Assembly (NCBI RefSeq): GCF_001297065.1
Contig: NZ_LHOX01000015.1
Span: 124,001 to 188,000 of the forward strand
Direction of reading: 5' to 3'
DNA from: Enterococcus sp. RIT-PI-f
GTDB lineage: Bacteria; Bacillota; Bacilli; Lactobacillales; Enterococcaceae
Length of the DNA: 64,000 nt
Shown here: piece after piece, positions 45,338 to 54,063 of the stretch
Position numbering within the stretch: the stretch's first letter is position 1
Layout of the letters: every line of letters starts with the position of its first letter
The notes under the pieces: generated by a model
Seen by the model: the letters and a program-made list of their open reading frames with translations, nothing else
Databases searched by the model: none
Told to the model about the DNA's origin: nothing
Made by a program: the position numbers and the translations under genes

Positions 45338-45787
45338 ATGATCTCACTATATACAACACCAAGCTGTACCTCATGCCGCAAAGCGCGGGCTTGGTTGACC
45401 GAAAATGAGTTGCCTTTTGAAGAAAGAAACATGTTTAGCGATCCATTAAATAGTGAGGAATTAATACAAATTCTTTCTTTGACCAAAAATGGTACGGAAG
45501 ATATTATTTCTACCCGTTCTAAAGTCTATCAAAAATTGGCTATTGATTTGGATGAGTTGAAACTTGAAGAACTCCTTAGCTTGATCGAAACCTACCCTAA
45601 TTTATTAAAACGCCCAATCATCATTGATCAAAATAAACTGCAAGTTGGCTACAATGAAGAGGATATTCGTAAGTTTGTACCACGAAATTTGCGGAAGATC
45701 ATCTTTAAAAAACGGCAACGGGAACTATTGATGTTCAATTATCGTCAAAAGAAGACCGAAGGCAAATCTGTTGTGAATATTATCTGA
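45338..45787 (+). CDS. Spx-family regulator (ArsC-like)
   Basis: Thioredoxin-fold protein that binds the RNA polymerase alpha C-terminal domain in disulphide stress (family knowledge). 149 residues; the redox switch CTSCRKA (CxxC, residues 10-13) is at the N-terminus, and the family block GTEDIISTRSKVYQKL, RPIIIDQNKLQVGYNEEDIRKFVPR is intact. It has an unusual basic C-terminal tail (KKRQRELLMFNYRQKKTEGK) beyond the usual length of about 131. Enterococci carry several Spx paralogues; which one this is cannot be said. Confidence 0.88.
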   Translation: MISLYTTPSCTSCRKARAWLTENELPFEERNMFSDPLNSEELIQILSLTKNGTEDIISTRSKVYQKLAIDLDELKLEELLSLIETYPNLLKRPIIIDQNKLQVGYNEEDIRKFVPRNLRKIIFKKRQRELLMFNYRQKKTEGKSVVNII

Positions 45788-45819
45788 AAAAGGAGAAGCA
45801 TTGTGCTTCTCCTTTTTTT
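45787..45819 (+). terminator. Terminator of the spx-like gene
   Basis: AAAAAGGAGAAGCA pairs with TGCTTCTCCTTTTT around a three-base loop. Confidence 0.85.
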
Positions 45820-45823
45820 ACAC

Positions 45824-45853
45824 AAAAAAACACGATCCGATAACGGATCGTGT
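45824..45853 (-). terminator. Terminator of rpsD
   Basis: ACACGATCCG (45830-45839) pairs with CGGATCGTGT (45844-45853). On the minus strand a run of T follows. Confidence 0.85.
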
Positions 45854-45865
45854 TCCTTGATAAAA

Positions 45866-46477
45866 TTAAAGGACTTGGTTGTAGAATTCAACGACCAATG
45901 CTTCGTCAACTTCTGCAGTCAATTCATCGCGCTCAGGTAAACGAGTCAATGAACCTTCTAATTTTTCGCTGTCAAAGCTGACAAATGAAGAACGGCCAGC
46001 TGTTGCTTCAACAGCTTCTTTGATTGTAGAAATGTTTTGTGATTTTTCGCGAACGCTGATCACTTGACCCACTTCAACGTGGTATGAAGGGATATCAACA
46101 CGTTTGCCGTCTACCAATACGTGGCCATGGTTGACCAATTGACGTGCTTGACGACGTGTAGTTGCTAAACCTAGACGGTAAACAACGTTATCTAAGCGTT
46201 GTTCTAGTAAGATCATGAAGTTAACACCATGTTTGCCTTCTTTGATTTTGCTAGCTTTAACGAACAATGTACGGAATTGACGTTCGTTGACGCCGTACAT
46301 ATGACGTAGTTTTTGTTTTTCAGTTAATTGCATGCCGTATTCAGATTTCTTTCCACGGCTGTTTGGTCCGTGTTGACCTGGAGCGTAAGGGCGACGTGCC
46401 AATTCTTTTCCAGTTTCTGATAATGAAATACCTAAACGACGAGAGATTTTCCATGATGGTCCAGTATAACGTGACAT
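45866..46477 (-). CDS. rpsD: 30S ribosomal protein S4
   Basis: Primary 16S rRNA-binding protein of the small subunit, 203 residues. It begins [26 protein letters not shown], contains [23 protein letters not shown], and has the S4 RNA-binding fold [40 protein letters not shown] frame opens upstream at 46555, but GGAGGA sets the ATG at 46477. It is monocistronic, as is usual in Firmicutes where rpsD is separate from the main ribosomal operons. It probably autoregulates through the leader. Confidence 0.97.
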   Translation of the reverse strand: MSRYTGPSWKISRRLGISLSETGKELARRPYAPGQHGPNSRGKKSEYGMQLTEKQKLRHMYGVNERQFRTLFVKASKIKEGKHGVNFMILLEQRLDNVVYRLGLATTRRQARQLVNHGHVLVDGKRVDIPSYHVEVGQVISVREKSQNISTIKEAVEATAGRSSFVSFDSEKLEGSLTRLPERDELTAEVDEALVVEFYNQVL

Positions 46478-46682
46478 AATTTGGTTCCTCCAATAAATTA
46501 GTTTGGAGTAAAATAATCCGTTGAAAAATTCATATTCGTACAGTTCATTCTTCAATCTTCACCTTTGCAGCCGCGGTTACGCAATTGAACCCTGCGGGCA
46601 ACGAACTGGGGACGAGTTATTATTTCCCTGCTGCATTATTTTACACAAAGAATAGTATACGAAATATTGCTGCATAAGTCAA
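46478..46682 (-). promoter_or_regulatory. rpsD promoter and long leader, candidate S4 autoregulatory RNA
   Basis: TTGACT (46677-46682) and TATACT (46654-46659), 17 bases apart on the minus strand, give a strong promoter. The transcript would have a leader of about 170 bases with GC-rich complementary segments around 46565-46620 (for example CCCGCAGGG). Firmicutes rpsD is known to be controlled by S4 binding to its leader. Confidence 0.6.
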
Positions 46683-46794
46683 GATATACTTCTGGATGCT
46701 TAAATGAAAACTAGGAATGAAATTTTTCATAAATTCCTTATATTTTCATTTATCCCTTTACAAAAAGCTGTTTCGTCATTAGAATATGGAAGTA

Positions 46795-46823
46795 TTGTGC
46801 AATTTATAACGAATAAAGATAAT
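46795..46823 (+). promoter_or_regulatory. Promoter of the formate/nitrite transporter gene
   Basis: TTGTGC (46795-46800) and GATAAT (46818-46823) are separated by 17 bases. Confidence 0.5.
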
Positions 46824-46845
46824 AGACAAAAAAAGGAGCAGAAAA

Positions 46846-47643
46846 ATGAATCCAGTATCCCCGTTATTTGAGAAAATCGATTCCTCTATTGAAAAGAAAA
46901 TCGACTTGATCAAAAGTAGTTATGTACGTTATGCTGTCCGTGCAATGATGGCTTGCCTATTCTTGACCCTTGGTACAGCAATTGCTTTTGCAATTGCCAT
47001 GAAAGGTGAATCAATGGTCCATGGACTTGGGAAAATTTTGTATGCCTTTATGTTCAGCTGGTCTTTGGTCATGATTTTATATATGAACGCAGAACTCGGT
47101 ACATCAAATATGTTGTATATGACAGTTGGGGTCTATCGAAAACGTTTGAGCGTTCCTTTGGCATTGAAAATTTTGTTTACCTGTGTTCTGTTCAACTTGA
47201 TCGGCGGCGTGATCTTCGGTTCGATCGTTGCGTTAACAGGGCCTTTTCAAGGCTTGACCGCAGACAACTTCATGTTGACATCGATCACTGCAAAATTGGA
47301 TAAATCAACACTTCAAATTTTGGTTGAAGCGATGTTTGCCAATATTGTCGTGAATACAGCTGTTTTGGTCAGCATGCGGATGAAAGACGATGCTGGTAAA
47401 GTGGCAGCGATCATCTTCATTATTTTCATCTTTGCCTTTTTAGGCTTCGAACACGTTATCGCCAACTTCCCAGCTTTCACATTGGCTTTCTGGGCTTCAG
47501 GCGGTCACCTAGCTGGCATGACTGTCGGCAGTGTGATCCATAACCTAGTCTTTGCTTTTATCGGTAATTATATCGGTGGCGGACTTGTAATGGGCTTAGG
47601 CTATGCTTGGTTGAACAATTCTAAATCAACCTATGTAGACTAA
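46846..47643 (+). CDS. Formate/nitrite transporter family channel
   Basis: Pentameric membrane channel for small anions, most likely formate, 265 residues and six membrane segments. Family marks include AVRAMMACLFLTLGTAIAFAIAM, LYMNAELGTSNMLYMTVGV (first discontinuous helix region), CVLFNLIGGVIFG and FIGNYIGGGLVMGLGYAWLN near the C-terminus. AAGGAG precedes the ATG. It is a single-gene unit with its own terminator. Formate export fits a mixed-acid fermenter; nitrite or lactate transport cannot be excluded. Confidence 0.9.
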   Translation: MNPVSPLFEKIDSSIEKKIDLIKSSYVRYAVRAMMACLFLTLGTAIAFAIAMKGESMVHGLGKILYAFMFSWSLVMILYMNAELGTSNMLYMTVGVYRKRLSVPLALKILFTCVLFNLIGGVIFGSIVALTGPFQGLTADNFMLTSITAKLDKSTLQILVEAMFANIVVNTAVLVSMRMKDDAGKVAAIIFIIFIFAFLGFEHVIANFPAFTLAFWASGGHLAGMTVGSVIHNLVFAFIGNYIGGGLVMGLGYAWLNNSKSTYVD

Positions 47644-47645
47644 GC

Positions 47646-47674
47646 AAAAAGAAGCAGCAATGCTTCTTTTTTTT
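47646..47674 (+). terminator. Terminator of the FNT gene
   Basis: AAAAAGAAGCA pairs with TGCTTCTTTTT around a GCAA loop, followed by T. Confidence 0.85.
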
Positions 47675-47687
47675 GTGAAAAATTTGA

Positions 47688-47716
47688 TTGACAGCCATTT
47701 GCCCATCTGCTATTCT
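47688..47716 (+). promoter_or_regulatory. Promoter of the T-box/luxS operon
   Basis: A perfect TTGACA (47688-47693) and TATTCT (47711-47716) are 17 bases apart. Confidence 0.75.
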
Positions 47717-47722
47717 TGATAA

Positions 47723-48014
47723 AAATCAAGCAACAAACACGTTGATGAAGAAAGTAAGATTTAGTCATATTCCTGACAGAGAGCCCTGTATGCTGAAAAA
47801 GGGTGGAAGAAAATGAATCTGAAAATGGCTTTTGAGTGGGTACTTCGAGAATTTGTTTTTAGAGGTACACGGCTGTCCCCGTTATCATGGATCCCTATAT
47901 CGCGAAAGCCGTATGGGAGCAGAGGCATGCTTCGCAAGAAGTTTGCGCACAAAGGTGGTACCATGTAAGTTGATTACATCCTTAGGAGAATAACTCTCTT
48001 AAGGATTTTTTTTT
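47723..48014 (+). ncRNA. T-box riboswitch upstream of luxS (probable methionine specificity)
   Basis: The leader carries the conserved T-box sequence AAAGGTGGTACCATG (47951-47965), followed by a terminator (ATCCTTA at 47978-47984 with TAAGGAT at 48000-48006, then nine T). Stem I features include AGAGAGCCC (47778-47786) and AGGGTGGAAG (47800-47809). Candidate specifier codons are ATG at 47813-47815 or 47825-47827, both methionine. Uncharged tRNA would favour antitermination and expression of luxS and the genes after it. This explains the 481-base gap between genes. Confidence 0.85.
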
Positions 48015-48124
48015 GGCTTAAAAATTGTCGCGGTCAGTTGTTTGATTTTAGAAGTTATGCCTTTTTGGTTGCACTGTCTTTATGACAATGACAAATATTC
48101 AATCATAGAAAGTAGGAAGAAAAA

Positions 48125-48598
48125 ATGGCAGAAGTAGAAAGCTTTACCCTTGACCACAATAAAGTAATTGCACCATATGTTCGTGTGATCACGACAGAAA
48201 CAGGGAAGAAGGGCGATACGATCACCAATTATGATTTACGCTTTGCCCAACCCAATCAAGCAGAAATCCCTACCGGCGCTATCCATACTTTAGAACATTT
48301 GCTGGCCGCGTTGCTCAGAGACCGTTTGGAAGGGATCATCGATATTTCTCCATTTGGCTGCCGAACCGGATTTCATCTGATCGTATGGGACAGATATGAG
48401 CCTGCAGAAGTCGCTCTAGCATTGAAAGATACCTTGACACAAATCGTTGATGAGATTGAATGGTCTGATGTCCAGGGGACAGATGCCAAAAGTTGTGGAA
48501 ACTATAAAGACCACTCCTTGTTTTCTGCGAAAGAATGGGCGAAATCAGTGTTGGATCAAGGGATTAGTCGTGATGCTTTTGTCCGCCGCATTGTGTAG
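48125..48598 (+). CDS. luxS: S-ribosylhomocysteine lyase LuxS
   Basis: Splits S-ribosylhomocysteine to homocysteine and the AI-2 precursor DPD, part of the activated methyl cycle. The 157-residue enzyme has the metal site HTLEH (His54, Glu57, His58) and Cys124 in AKSCGNY, plus the catalytic Cys79 in [16 protein letters not shown] precedes the ATG. It follows the T-box directly, so homocysteine recycling should rise when methionyl-tRNA is poorly charged. The SDR gene starts 8 bases after its stop. Confidence 0.96.
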   Translation: MAEVESFTLDHNKVIAPYVRVITTETGKKGDTITNYDLRFAQPNQAEIPTGAIHTLEHLLAALLRDRLEGIIDISPFGCRTGFHLIVWDRYEPAEVALALKDTLTQIVDEIEWSDVQGTDAKSCGNYKDHSLFSAKEWAKSVLDQGISRDAFVRRIV

Positions 48599-48606
48599 GT
48601 GAGCGC

Positions 48607-49377
48607 ATGGTGTTTTCTGAGTTGCAACAAAAGGTCGTATTGGTGATTGGCGGTGCACAGGGGATTGGTGCGGCGATCCGCACAACATTTTTGTCTGAAG
48701 GGGCAATCGTGATCGATGCAGACCGTCAATATACACAAGATTGGACGCAAGCAGGAGATGGTGCGTATCAAATACATGTTGATATTCAACAAGAAGCGTC
48801 GATTGATCAGCTTGTTGAAATGATCCAAATACATCAGTTGGTTCCTGATGTGTTGGTGCATGTTGCTGGTTTATCGATCATGGATCCATTTCTCACAAGT
48901 CAGACAGCAGATTTCGACCATGTTTTTGCTGTCAATACGAGAGGTGCCTACCTCGTATTGCGAAAAATCACAGCAGAAATGAAGCGGTGGCAAAAGCATG
49001 GTCGAGTGATCGTGCTTGCTTCTCAGGCTGGGAAAAATCCGTATCGTGGCATGAGCGCCTATGTAGCATCAAAACATGCTCTAATAGGGTTAACAAAAAA
49101 TTTGGCATTAGAAGTTGCCCCAGACGACATTCTTGTGAATGCTGTTTGTCCTGGAATTATCGAAACAAAGATGAAGCAGCGAGAAAGAGTGGATGGTGCA
49201 AGATTGCGCGGATTATCTGTCGCAGATATCGTTGCCGAAGATACAGCGCAAGTGCCATTAGGCCGCACAGGAACGCCGCAAGATGTGGCCAATGTGGTCT
49301 TATTCTTAGCAAGCCCCTTAGCAGCGTATATGACAGGTCAAGCCATCAATGTTACTGGCGGTATGACGATGCACTAA
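48607..49377 (+). CDS. Short-chain dehydrogenase/reductase in the luxS operon
   Basis: NAD(P)-dependent oxidoreductase, 256 residues. The Rossmann motif is variant (IGGAQGIGAAI), the active site shows Ser in VLASQAGKN and YVASK, and the C-terminus TGQAINVTGGMTMH is SDR-like. It resembles dihydroxybenzoate-dehydrogenase-type and FabG-type SDRs. AGGTGA precedes the ATG. Position between luxS and a MetQ-like gene under a T-box is not explained by a known methionine-pathway step. Confidence 0.87.
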   Translation: MVFSELQQKVVLVIGGAQGIGAAIRTTFLSEGAIVIDADRQYTQDWTQAGDGAYQIHVDIQQEASIDQLVEMIQIHQLVPDVLVHVAGLSIMDPFLTSQTADFDHVFAVNTRGAYLVLRKITAEMKRWQKHGRVIVLASQAGKNPYRGMSAYVASKHALIGLTKNLALEVAPDDILVNAVCPGIIETKMKQRERVDGARLRGLSVADIVAEDTAQVPLGRTGTPQDVANVVLFLASPLAAYMTGQAINVTGGMTMH

Positions 49378-49416
49378 TAAAATAGGTAATTAAAACACAA
49401 AAAGGATGGATGTAGG

Positions 49417-50283
49417 ATGAAAAAATATTTGGGCGTAAGTTTACTGTTTTCGGCATTCGTATTTGCGGGATGTGGGCAACAAGCTGATACATCAGCGAGT
49501 GGCGATTCAACAGCGCCGGAAAAAGTGGTGATTGGTTCTGTCGGGAGTGATGCCGAGATTTGGACATTTATTGCTGGACTTGATGAAACCAAAGATGCAG
49601 GGTTATCGATCGAAGTCAAGGAAATTGACAGCGGTCCGCAGTTGAACGCAGCCACTGTCGAGGGAGAAGTAGCTGTCAATGCGTTTCAATCTCTAGGATA
49701 TTTATTGAGCTTCAATCATGATAGTGATACAGATTTGGTTCCCATCGCTACGACATATATGGAGCCAATGGGGATTTATGCCGATTCAATCGATGATATC
49801 GCGGATGTTCCTGATGGAGCAGTGGTTGCTTTAGCAGATAATCCAGCGAATACAGCACGAGGGTTGCGTTTATTAGAAGCAGCTGGCTTGATTACGCTAT
49901 CGGATGATTTTGACAATGGAACTGGGACACCTTCTGATATAGTAGACAATCCAAAAGATTTGACCTTCAAACTGATTGATGACACGACGGGACCTAGAAT
50001 CTTGCCAGATGTCGATCTAGCATTGATCAGTAATACGGTGGCTTTTGAGGGCGGGTTGAATGTCTTAACGGATTCGTTGTATAAAGAAGAAATCGATCAA
50101 AATACCAAAACCAGTATTAATGTGTTGGTGACCACTGAAGAAAACGCAGATGACCCTGCATTGCAAAAATTGGCTGATCTTTATCATAGTGATGAAGTGA
50201 AGGACTATATTGAAGACAACTTTGGCGGAACCAAAGTGGACGTCCAGGAAGATATCACTACGTTGTGGCAAGAAGTCCAATGA
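49417..50283 (+). CDS. MetQ/NlpA-family substrate-binding lipoprotein
   Basis: Lipoprotein of the methionine-binding NlpA family, 288 residues. The signal is MKKYLGVSLLFSAFVFAGC with lipobox FAGC. Family marks are VVIGSVGSDAEIWTFI, GEVAVNAFQSLGYL and VALADNPANTARGLRLLEAAGLI. The MetN ATPase and MetI permease genes are not adjacent, so it would have to work with a complex encoded elsewhere. A typical MetQ has ten more residues around the first strand. It is probably the last gene of the T-box operon; no clear terminator follows. Confidence 0.88.
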   Translation: MKKYLGVSLLFSAFVFAGCGQQADTSASGDSTAPEKVVIGSVGSDAEIWTFIAGLDETKDAGLSIEVKEIDSGPQLNAATVEGEVAVNAFQSLGYLLSFNHDSDTDLVPIATTYMEPMGIYADSIDDIADVPDGAVVALADNPANTARGLRLLEAAGLITLSDDFDNGTGTPSDIVDNPKDLTFKLIDDTTGPRILPDVDLALISNTVAFEGGLNVLTDSLYKEEIDQNTKTSINVLVTTEENADDPALQKLADLYHSDEVKDYIEDNFGGTKVDVQEDITTLWQEVQ

Positions 50284-50510
50284 GTTTCATCGAGGTAGAG
50301 GGCGGTATGTGAGAGAAAAGTGGAGGATTCGTTTACGCAGCTTGAAAACACGAAAAAGATTTTCGTTGAAAGGATTGACTCAGAAACATTGAAAAGACGG
50401 CATTTTTATGTAAGAATGGAAGTAAGATTTCCTTTGAACGAAAAAAATGTTCAAGGATGTACGTCTTAAAAAAATGGATACTTCTTATAGAAAGAGAGCC
50501 TTAACCTTTT

Positions 50511-51287
50511 ATGAATCGGAAATTCTTTGCCTTTGATATTGACGGAACTCTGCTTGACTCGAACAAACAGCCTTTAGACAGTACAGTCGAGGCATTGCAA
50601 TGCTTGCGGGATGCGGGACACTTCGTAACAGTGGCGACTGGACGCAGTCGTTTTCATGCACAAGACGTGATTCGTTCCCTTGCTTTTGACAACTATATCC
50701 TTTGTAATGGAGCAGCAGCCTTTTTGGCCCATCAACAAGTGTACAAACATTTGCTGGATGAGGAACAATTGCACAATTTTGTGGCTGAAGCTCATGACCT
50801 AGGGATAGACACCGCATTTGTTGGGATGGATACAGCCAAACGAGCTTCTTCTTTAAATATTGAGAAGATGGAAGCTGCGATGCATTCCTTTGGTGCACAG
50901 TTGCCAGAATTAGATGTGGATTTTCCTGAAGAAAAAGAAGTCTATCAAGCATTGGCATTCTATGGAAAAGAATATGAGCATTATTTTGATGACAAATACA
51001 GCAAACTACGCTTTGTTCGTTGGCATGAGAACAGTGTCGATGTGGTGCCTAAAGAAGGGTCAAAAGCGGCAACGATTTTGTGTGTCGCAGAACAATTAGG
51101 CATTTCGCAAGCTGATGTGATCTGCTTTGGCGATGGCCAAAATGACCGCGAAATGTTAGAAGCTGCTGGCATTGGTGTGGCCATGGGCAATGCTGTACCT
51201 GCGATCCAGCAAGTGGCGGATATGGTGACTGCAAGCAATGATGAAGATGGTATTTGGTTGGCGTTGAAAGAGCTGCATTTGATTTAA
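50511..51287 (+). CDS. Cof-type HAD-superfamily phosphatase
   Basis: 258-residue HAD phosphatase. Motif I is FDIDGTLLDSNKQ (residues 8-20), motif II ATGRSR, motif III EGSKAATI and motif IV FGDGQNDREMLEAAG; a type IIB cap lies between II and III. The ribosome-binding site is weak (AAAGAGAG, about 14 bases away). It is a separate gene with its own terminator. A sugar-phosphate substrate is likely but unproven. Confidence 0.88.
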   Translation: MNRKFFAFDIDGTLLDSNKQPLDSTVEALQCLRDAGHFVTVATGRSRFHAQDVIRSLAFDNYILCNGAAAFLAHQQVYKHLLDEEQLHNFVAEAHDLGIDTAFVGMDTAKRASSLNIEKMEAAMHSFGAQLPELDVDFPEEKEVYQALAFYGKEYEHYFDDKYSKLRFVRWHENSVDVVPKEGSKAATILCVAEQLGISQADVICFGDGQNDREMLEAAGIGVAMGNAVPAIQQVADMVTASNDEDGIWLALKELHLI

Positions 51288-51293
51288 AAGACG

Positions 51294-51334
51294 AACATAG
51301 CGGGGCTGAATTGCGTGCCGCTATGTTTTTTATG
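51294..51334 (+). terminator. Terminator after the HAD gene
   Basis: AACATAGCGG (51294-51303) pairs with CCGCTATGTT (51318-51327), followed by T. Confidence 0.8.
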
Positions 51335-51390
51335 TTTTCATACAATATCTTAGTTGATTGGTACAATAGAGAAAAAAGGAGGACGACAAG

Positions 51391-51813
51391 ATGAAAATTG
51401 CATTGATCGCCCATGACCGAAAGAAAGAGGTCATGATCAAACTGGTGACCGCTTATCGCGAGATTTTGGCGCAACATGAATTGTTTGCAACAGGGACGAC
51501 AGGAAAGAGGATCCAAGAAGCAACCGGTCTGCCGGTGCATTGCTATAAATCGGGTCCTTTAGGTGGAGATCAGCAAATCGGCGCGATGATTTCACAAGAT
51601 GATTTGGATATGGTGATTTTTTTGCGGGATCCTTTGGCAGCGCAACCCCATGAACCAGATGTCACTGCTTTGATACGGTTGTCAGACGTCTATGAGATTC
51701 CCCTCGCGACCAATATGGGTACTGCAGAAATCTTGCTGAGAGGTTTGGCTGCTGGTTTTGCTGATTTTCGCGAGGTGATCCATGAAACCGATCATCGTCC
51801 CTTGTCTTTTTAA
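51391..51813 (+). CDS. mgsA: Methylglyoxal synthase
   Basis: Converts dihydroxyacetone phosphate to methylglyoxal and phosphate, a bypass used when phosphorylated sugars accumulate. The 140-residue protein has [10 protein letters not shown] at the N-terminus, [14 protein letters not shown] (phosphate-binding loop), [14 protein letters not shown] and [15 protein letters not shown] with the catalytic Asp, then [20 protein letters not shown] precedes the ATG. It lies in front of pepT with a short gap. Confidence 0.95.
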   Translation: MKIALIAHDRKKEVMIKLVTAYREILAQHELFATGTTGKRIQEATGLPVHCYKSGPLGGDQQIGAMISQDDLDMVIFLRDPLAAQPHEPDVTALIRLSDVYEIPLATNMGTAEILLRGLAAGFADFREVIHETDHRPLSF

Positions 51814-51860
51814 CATGATATAGTAAATAACAATGATATAAACAAGAAAGAAGTGTCGCT

Positions 51861-53096
51861 ATGAAACAGATATTGAAGGATTTCCTCACTTATGCCAAAA
51901 TGAATACCCGATCTGATGCAACCAGCCAACAGATTCCTACAACACCAGGGCAAGTCGAACTTGCTTTGTTGTTGAAAGACCAACTAACTGAAATGGGCCT
52001 GTCAGACGTCGTTTATCACGAAAAAAATAGTTTTGTGATTGGTCGTTTGCCAGGGAATCCTGAAAAAGAAGCAATCGGCTTTATTGCCCATGTCGATACA
52101 GCGGATTTTGCAGCCGAAAATATCCAACCCCAGATCCACGAAAATTATGATGGTCAAGACGTCGTACTCAATCAAGAACAACAATTGATGATGCGGGTGG
52201 CTGAGTTTCCTAACTTGACGGATTACATTGGTCAGACATTGATCACCACTGACGGCACGACATTACTAGGTGCGGATGACAAAGCAGGGATCGCAGAGAT
52301 CATTGATGCAGTGCGCATCTTACAAAAACAAGATCCCCAACAACGTGGGGATGTCTGGGTTGCTTTTGGCCCAGATGAAGAGATCGGCCTTGGAGCAGAT
52401 CGCTTTGATCCAGCAGATTTTCCTGTTGCTTTTGCCTATACAATGGACAGCGGTCGGATCGGACATATGGAGTTCGAGACCTTCAATGCGGCCCGGATCG
52501 ATATCACCATCCACGGCACCAGTGTTCATCCGGGAACGGCGTATGGCCGTTTGGTCAATGCCTTGAAGATTGCCCATCAAATCGATGCTGCTTTGCCGGC
52601 AGCTGAGGTGCCAGAGTTGACGAAAGACTATCAAGGATTTTATTTGCTGCACAACTTGAGTGGGCATATTGGCCAAGCTGAAGTATCCTACATCATACGT
52701 GACCACGACCATCAGCAATTTGAGCAGCGTAAAGAAAACATGGTAGCGATCATTGCCGCGTTGAACAGCCAGTATGGTCAAGAGCGGATCACCTACACAC
52801 TTTACGATCAATATTACAACATGGGGGACTTGATCAAAGAAGACCCGCGTAGTATCGAAGCAGCTAGAGCAGGGATGAAAGCGATCGGGATCACACCGAT
52901 TGAGGAACCTTTTCGTGGCGGTACAGACGGATCAAAAATCACGTACAAAGGCATCCCGACACCGAACTTGTTTACCGGAGGGGAAAACTTCCATGGACAA
53001 TATGAGTTCATCACAGTCGAAGCGATGGAAACAGCCCGTGATTTGATCGTGGCGATCGTTCGTCATGTCGGCACTGGAGCGGATGCACAGAACTAA
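51861..53096 (+). CDS. pepT: Peptidase T (tripeptide aminopeptidase)
   Basis: Cytosolic zinc aminopeptidase that releases the N-terminal residue of tripeptides, 411 residues. M20-family metal motifs are visible: AHVDTADF near residue 75, LGADDKAGIAEI near 137, FGPDEEIGLGADRFD near 172 and FRGGTDGSKITYKGIPTPNLFTGG near 350. Length matches PepT. It complements the Opp importer in peptide use. AAGAAAG precedes the ATG. Confidence 0.95.
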   Translation: MKQILKDFLTYAKMNTRSDATSQQIPTTPGQVELALLLKDQLTEMGLSDVVYHEKNSFVIGRLPGNPEKEAIGFIAHVDTADFAAENIQPQIHENYDGQDVVLNQEQQLMMRVAEFPNLTDYIGQTLITTDGTTLLGADDKAGIAEIIDAVRILQKQDPQQRGDVWVAFGPDEEIGLGADRFDPADFPVAFAYTMDSGRIGHMEFETFNAARIDITIHGTSVHPGTAYGRLVNALKIAHQIDAALPAAEVPELTKDYQGFYLLHNLSGHIGQAEVSYIIRDHDHQQFEQRKENMVAIIAALNSQYGQERITYTLYDQYYNMGDLIKEDPRSIEAARAGMKAIGITPIEEPFRGGTDGSKITYKGIPTPNLFTGGENFHGQYEFITVEAMETARDLIVAIVRHVGTGADAQN

Positions 53097-53103
53097 AGCC
53101 AAG

Positions 53104-53137
53104 AACGCGTACTTTGGAAAAAGGCGCGTTTTTTTTT
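53104..53137 (+). terminator. Terminator of pepT
   Basis: AACGCG (53104-53109) pairs with CGCGTT (53124-53129), followed by a long T run. Confidence 0.75.
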
Positions 53138-53260
53138 CTGTGCTGCCAAACATGGGGAATCTTGCCTGCGTGATTCAAGATCTGAACAAGGAATGCACCT
53201 TTTTTTTCTTGACCAAAACCCTTATAATAGAAAAGAAGTGAAAAGAGAAGAGGAAATCGT

Positions 53261-54058
53261 GTGCGGGTATTATTTATTGGAGATGTTGTTGGTTCATTAG
53301 GCAGAGAAACGATCACGGAGTATTTGCCAAGACTAAAGAAAGCCTATCGGCCGCAAGTGACGATCGCCAATGGCGAGAATGCGGCAGCAGGTCGCGGTAT
53401 CACAGGGAAAATCTATAAGAAATTTTTGCAAGACGGTGTTGATGTTGTCACACTCGGCAATCATACATGGGACAATCGGGATATTTTTGAATTTATCGGC
53501 GATGCAAAAAAAATGATCAGACCGGCTAATTTTCCAGAAGGGACACCGGGGGTGGGGATGGTTTTTGTCAAAGTCAATACGATTGAATTGGCAGTCATCA
53601 ACATGCAAGCCCGTTCCTTCATGGTCGATCTAGACGATCCATTTCGCAAAATGGAAGAATTGCTGGCTGTTGCACGCAAACGGACCCCTTTTATTTTTGT
53701 TGATTTCCATGGGGAAACCACGAGTGAAAAGCAAGCAATGGGATGGTATTTAGATGGCCGTGTTTCTGCTGTCGTCGGCACCCATACCCATGTTCAGACC
53801 AATGATGCGCGGATTTTGCCTCAAGGAACGGCATACTTATCTGATGTTGGCATGACAGGCCCCTACGATGGTATTTTGGGTATGAAACGCGAACCAGTGA
53901 TCGAGAAATTTTTGACCGCATTGCCGCAACGTTTTGAAGTCATCGAAAAAGGCCGCAGCATCCTATCGGCCTGCCTGATCGAGATCGACGAAACATCTGG
54001 AAAAGCCAAATCAATCAAACCAATCCAAATCAGTGAAGACCGCCCTTTTACGGAGTAA
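53261..54058 (+). CDS. ymdB: YmdB-family metallophosphoesterase
   Basis: 265-residue phosphoesterase of the YmdB family; the Bacillus protein hydrolyses 2',3'-cyclic nucleotides and affects biofilm and motility decisions. Motifs are FIGDVVGSLGRE (residues 5-16), ANGENAAAGRGIT, TLGNHTWDNRDIF, FVDFHGETTSEKQAMGWYLDG and GTHTHVQTNDARILP. It starts with GTG after AGAGGAAA. It directly precedes the ricA-like gene and mutS, close to the Bacilli order. Confidence 0.93.
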   Translation: MRVLFIGDVVGSLGRETITEYLPRLKKAYRPQVTIANGENAAAGRGITGKIYKKFLQDGVDVVTLGNHTWDNRDIFEFIGDAKKMIRPANFPEGTPGVGMVFVKVNTIELAVINMQARSFMVDLDDPFRKMEELLAVARKRTPFIFVDFHGETTSEKQAMGWYLDGRVSAVVGTHTHVQTNDARILPQGTAYLSDVGMTGPYDGILGMKREPVIEKFLTALPQRFEVIEKGRSILSACLIEIDETSGKAKSIKPIQISEDRPFTE

Positions 54059-54063
54059 GAACG

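Noticed and set aside
47761-47964. A 67-residue minus-strand frame upstream of luxS
   Set aside because: It coincides with the T-box leader, whose conserved RNA elements explain the sequence.
52320-52811. A 163-residue minus-strand frame inside pepT
   Set aside because: Antisense to a clear, complete pepT, with no ribosome-binding site or family pattern.
53209-53228. TTGACC and TATAAT as the ymdB promoter
   Set aside because: Both boxes look good alone, but they are only 8 bases apart, too close to work as a pair.
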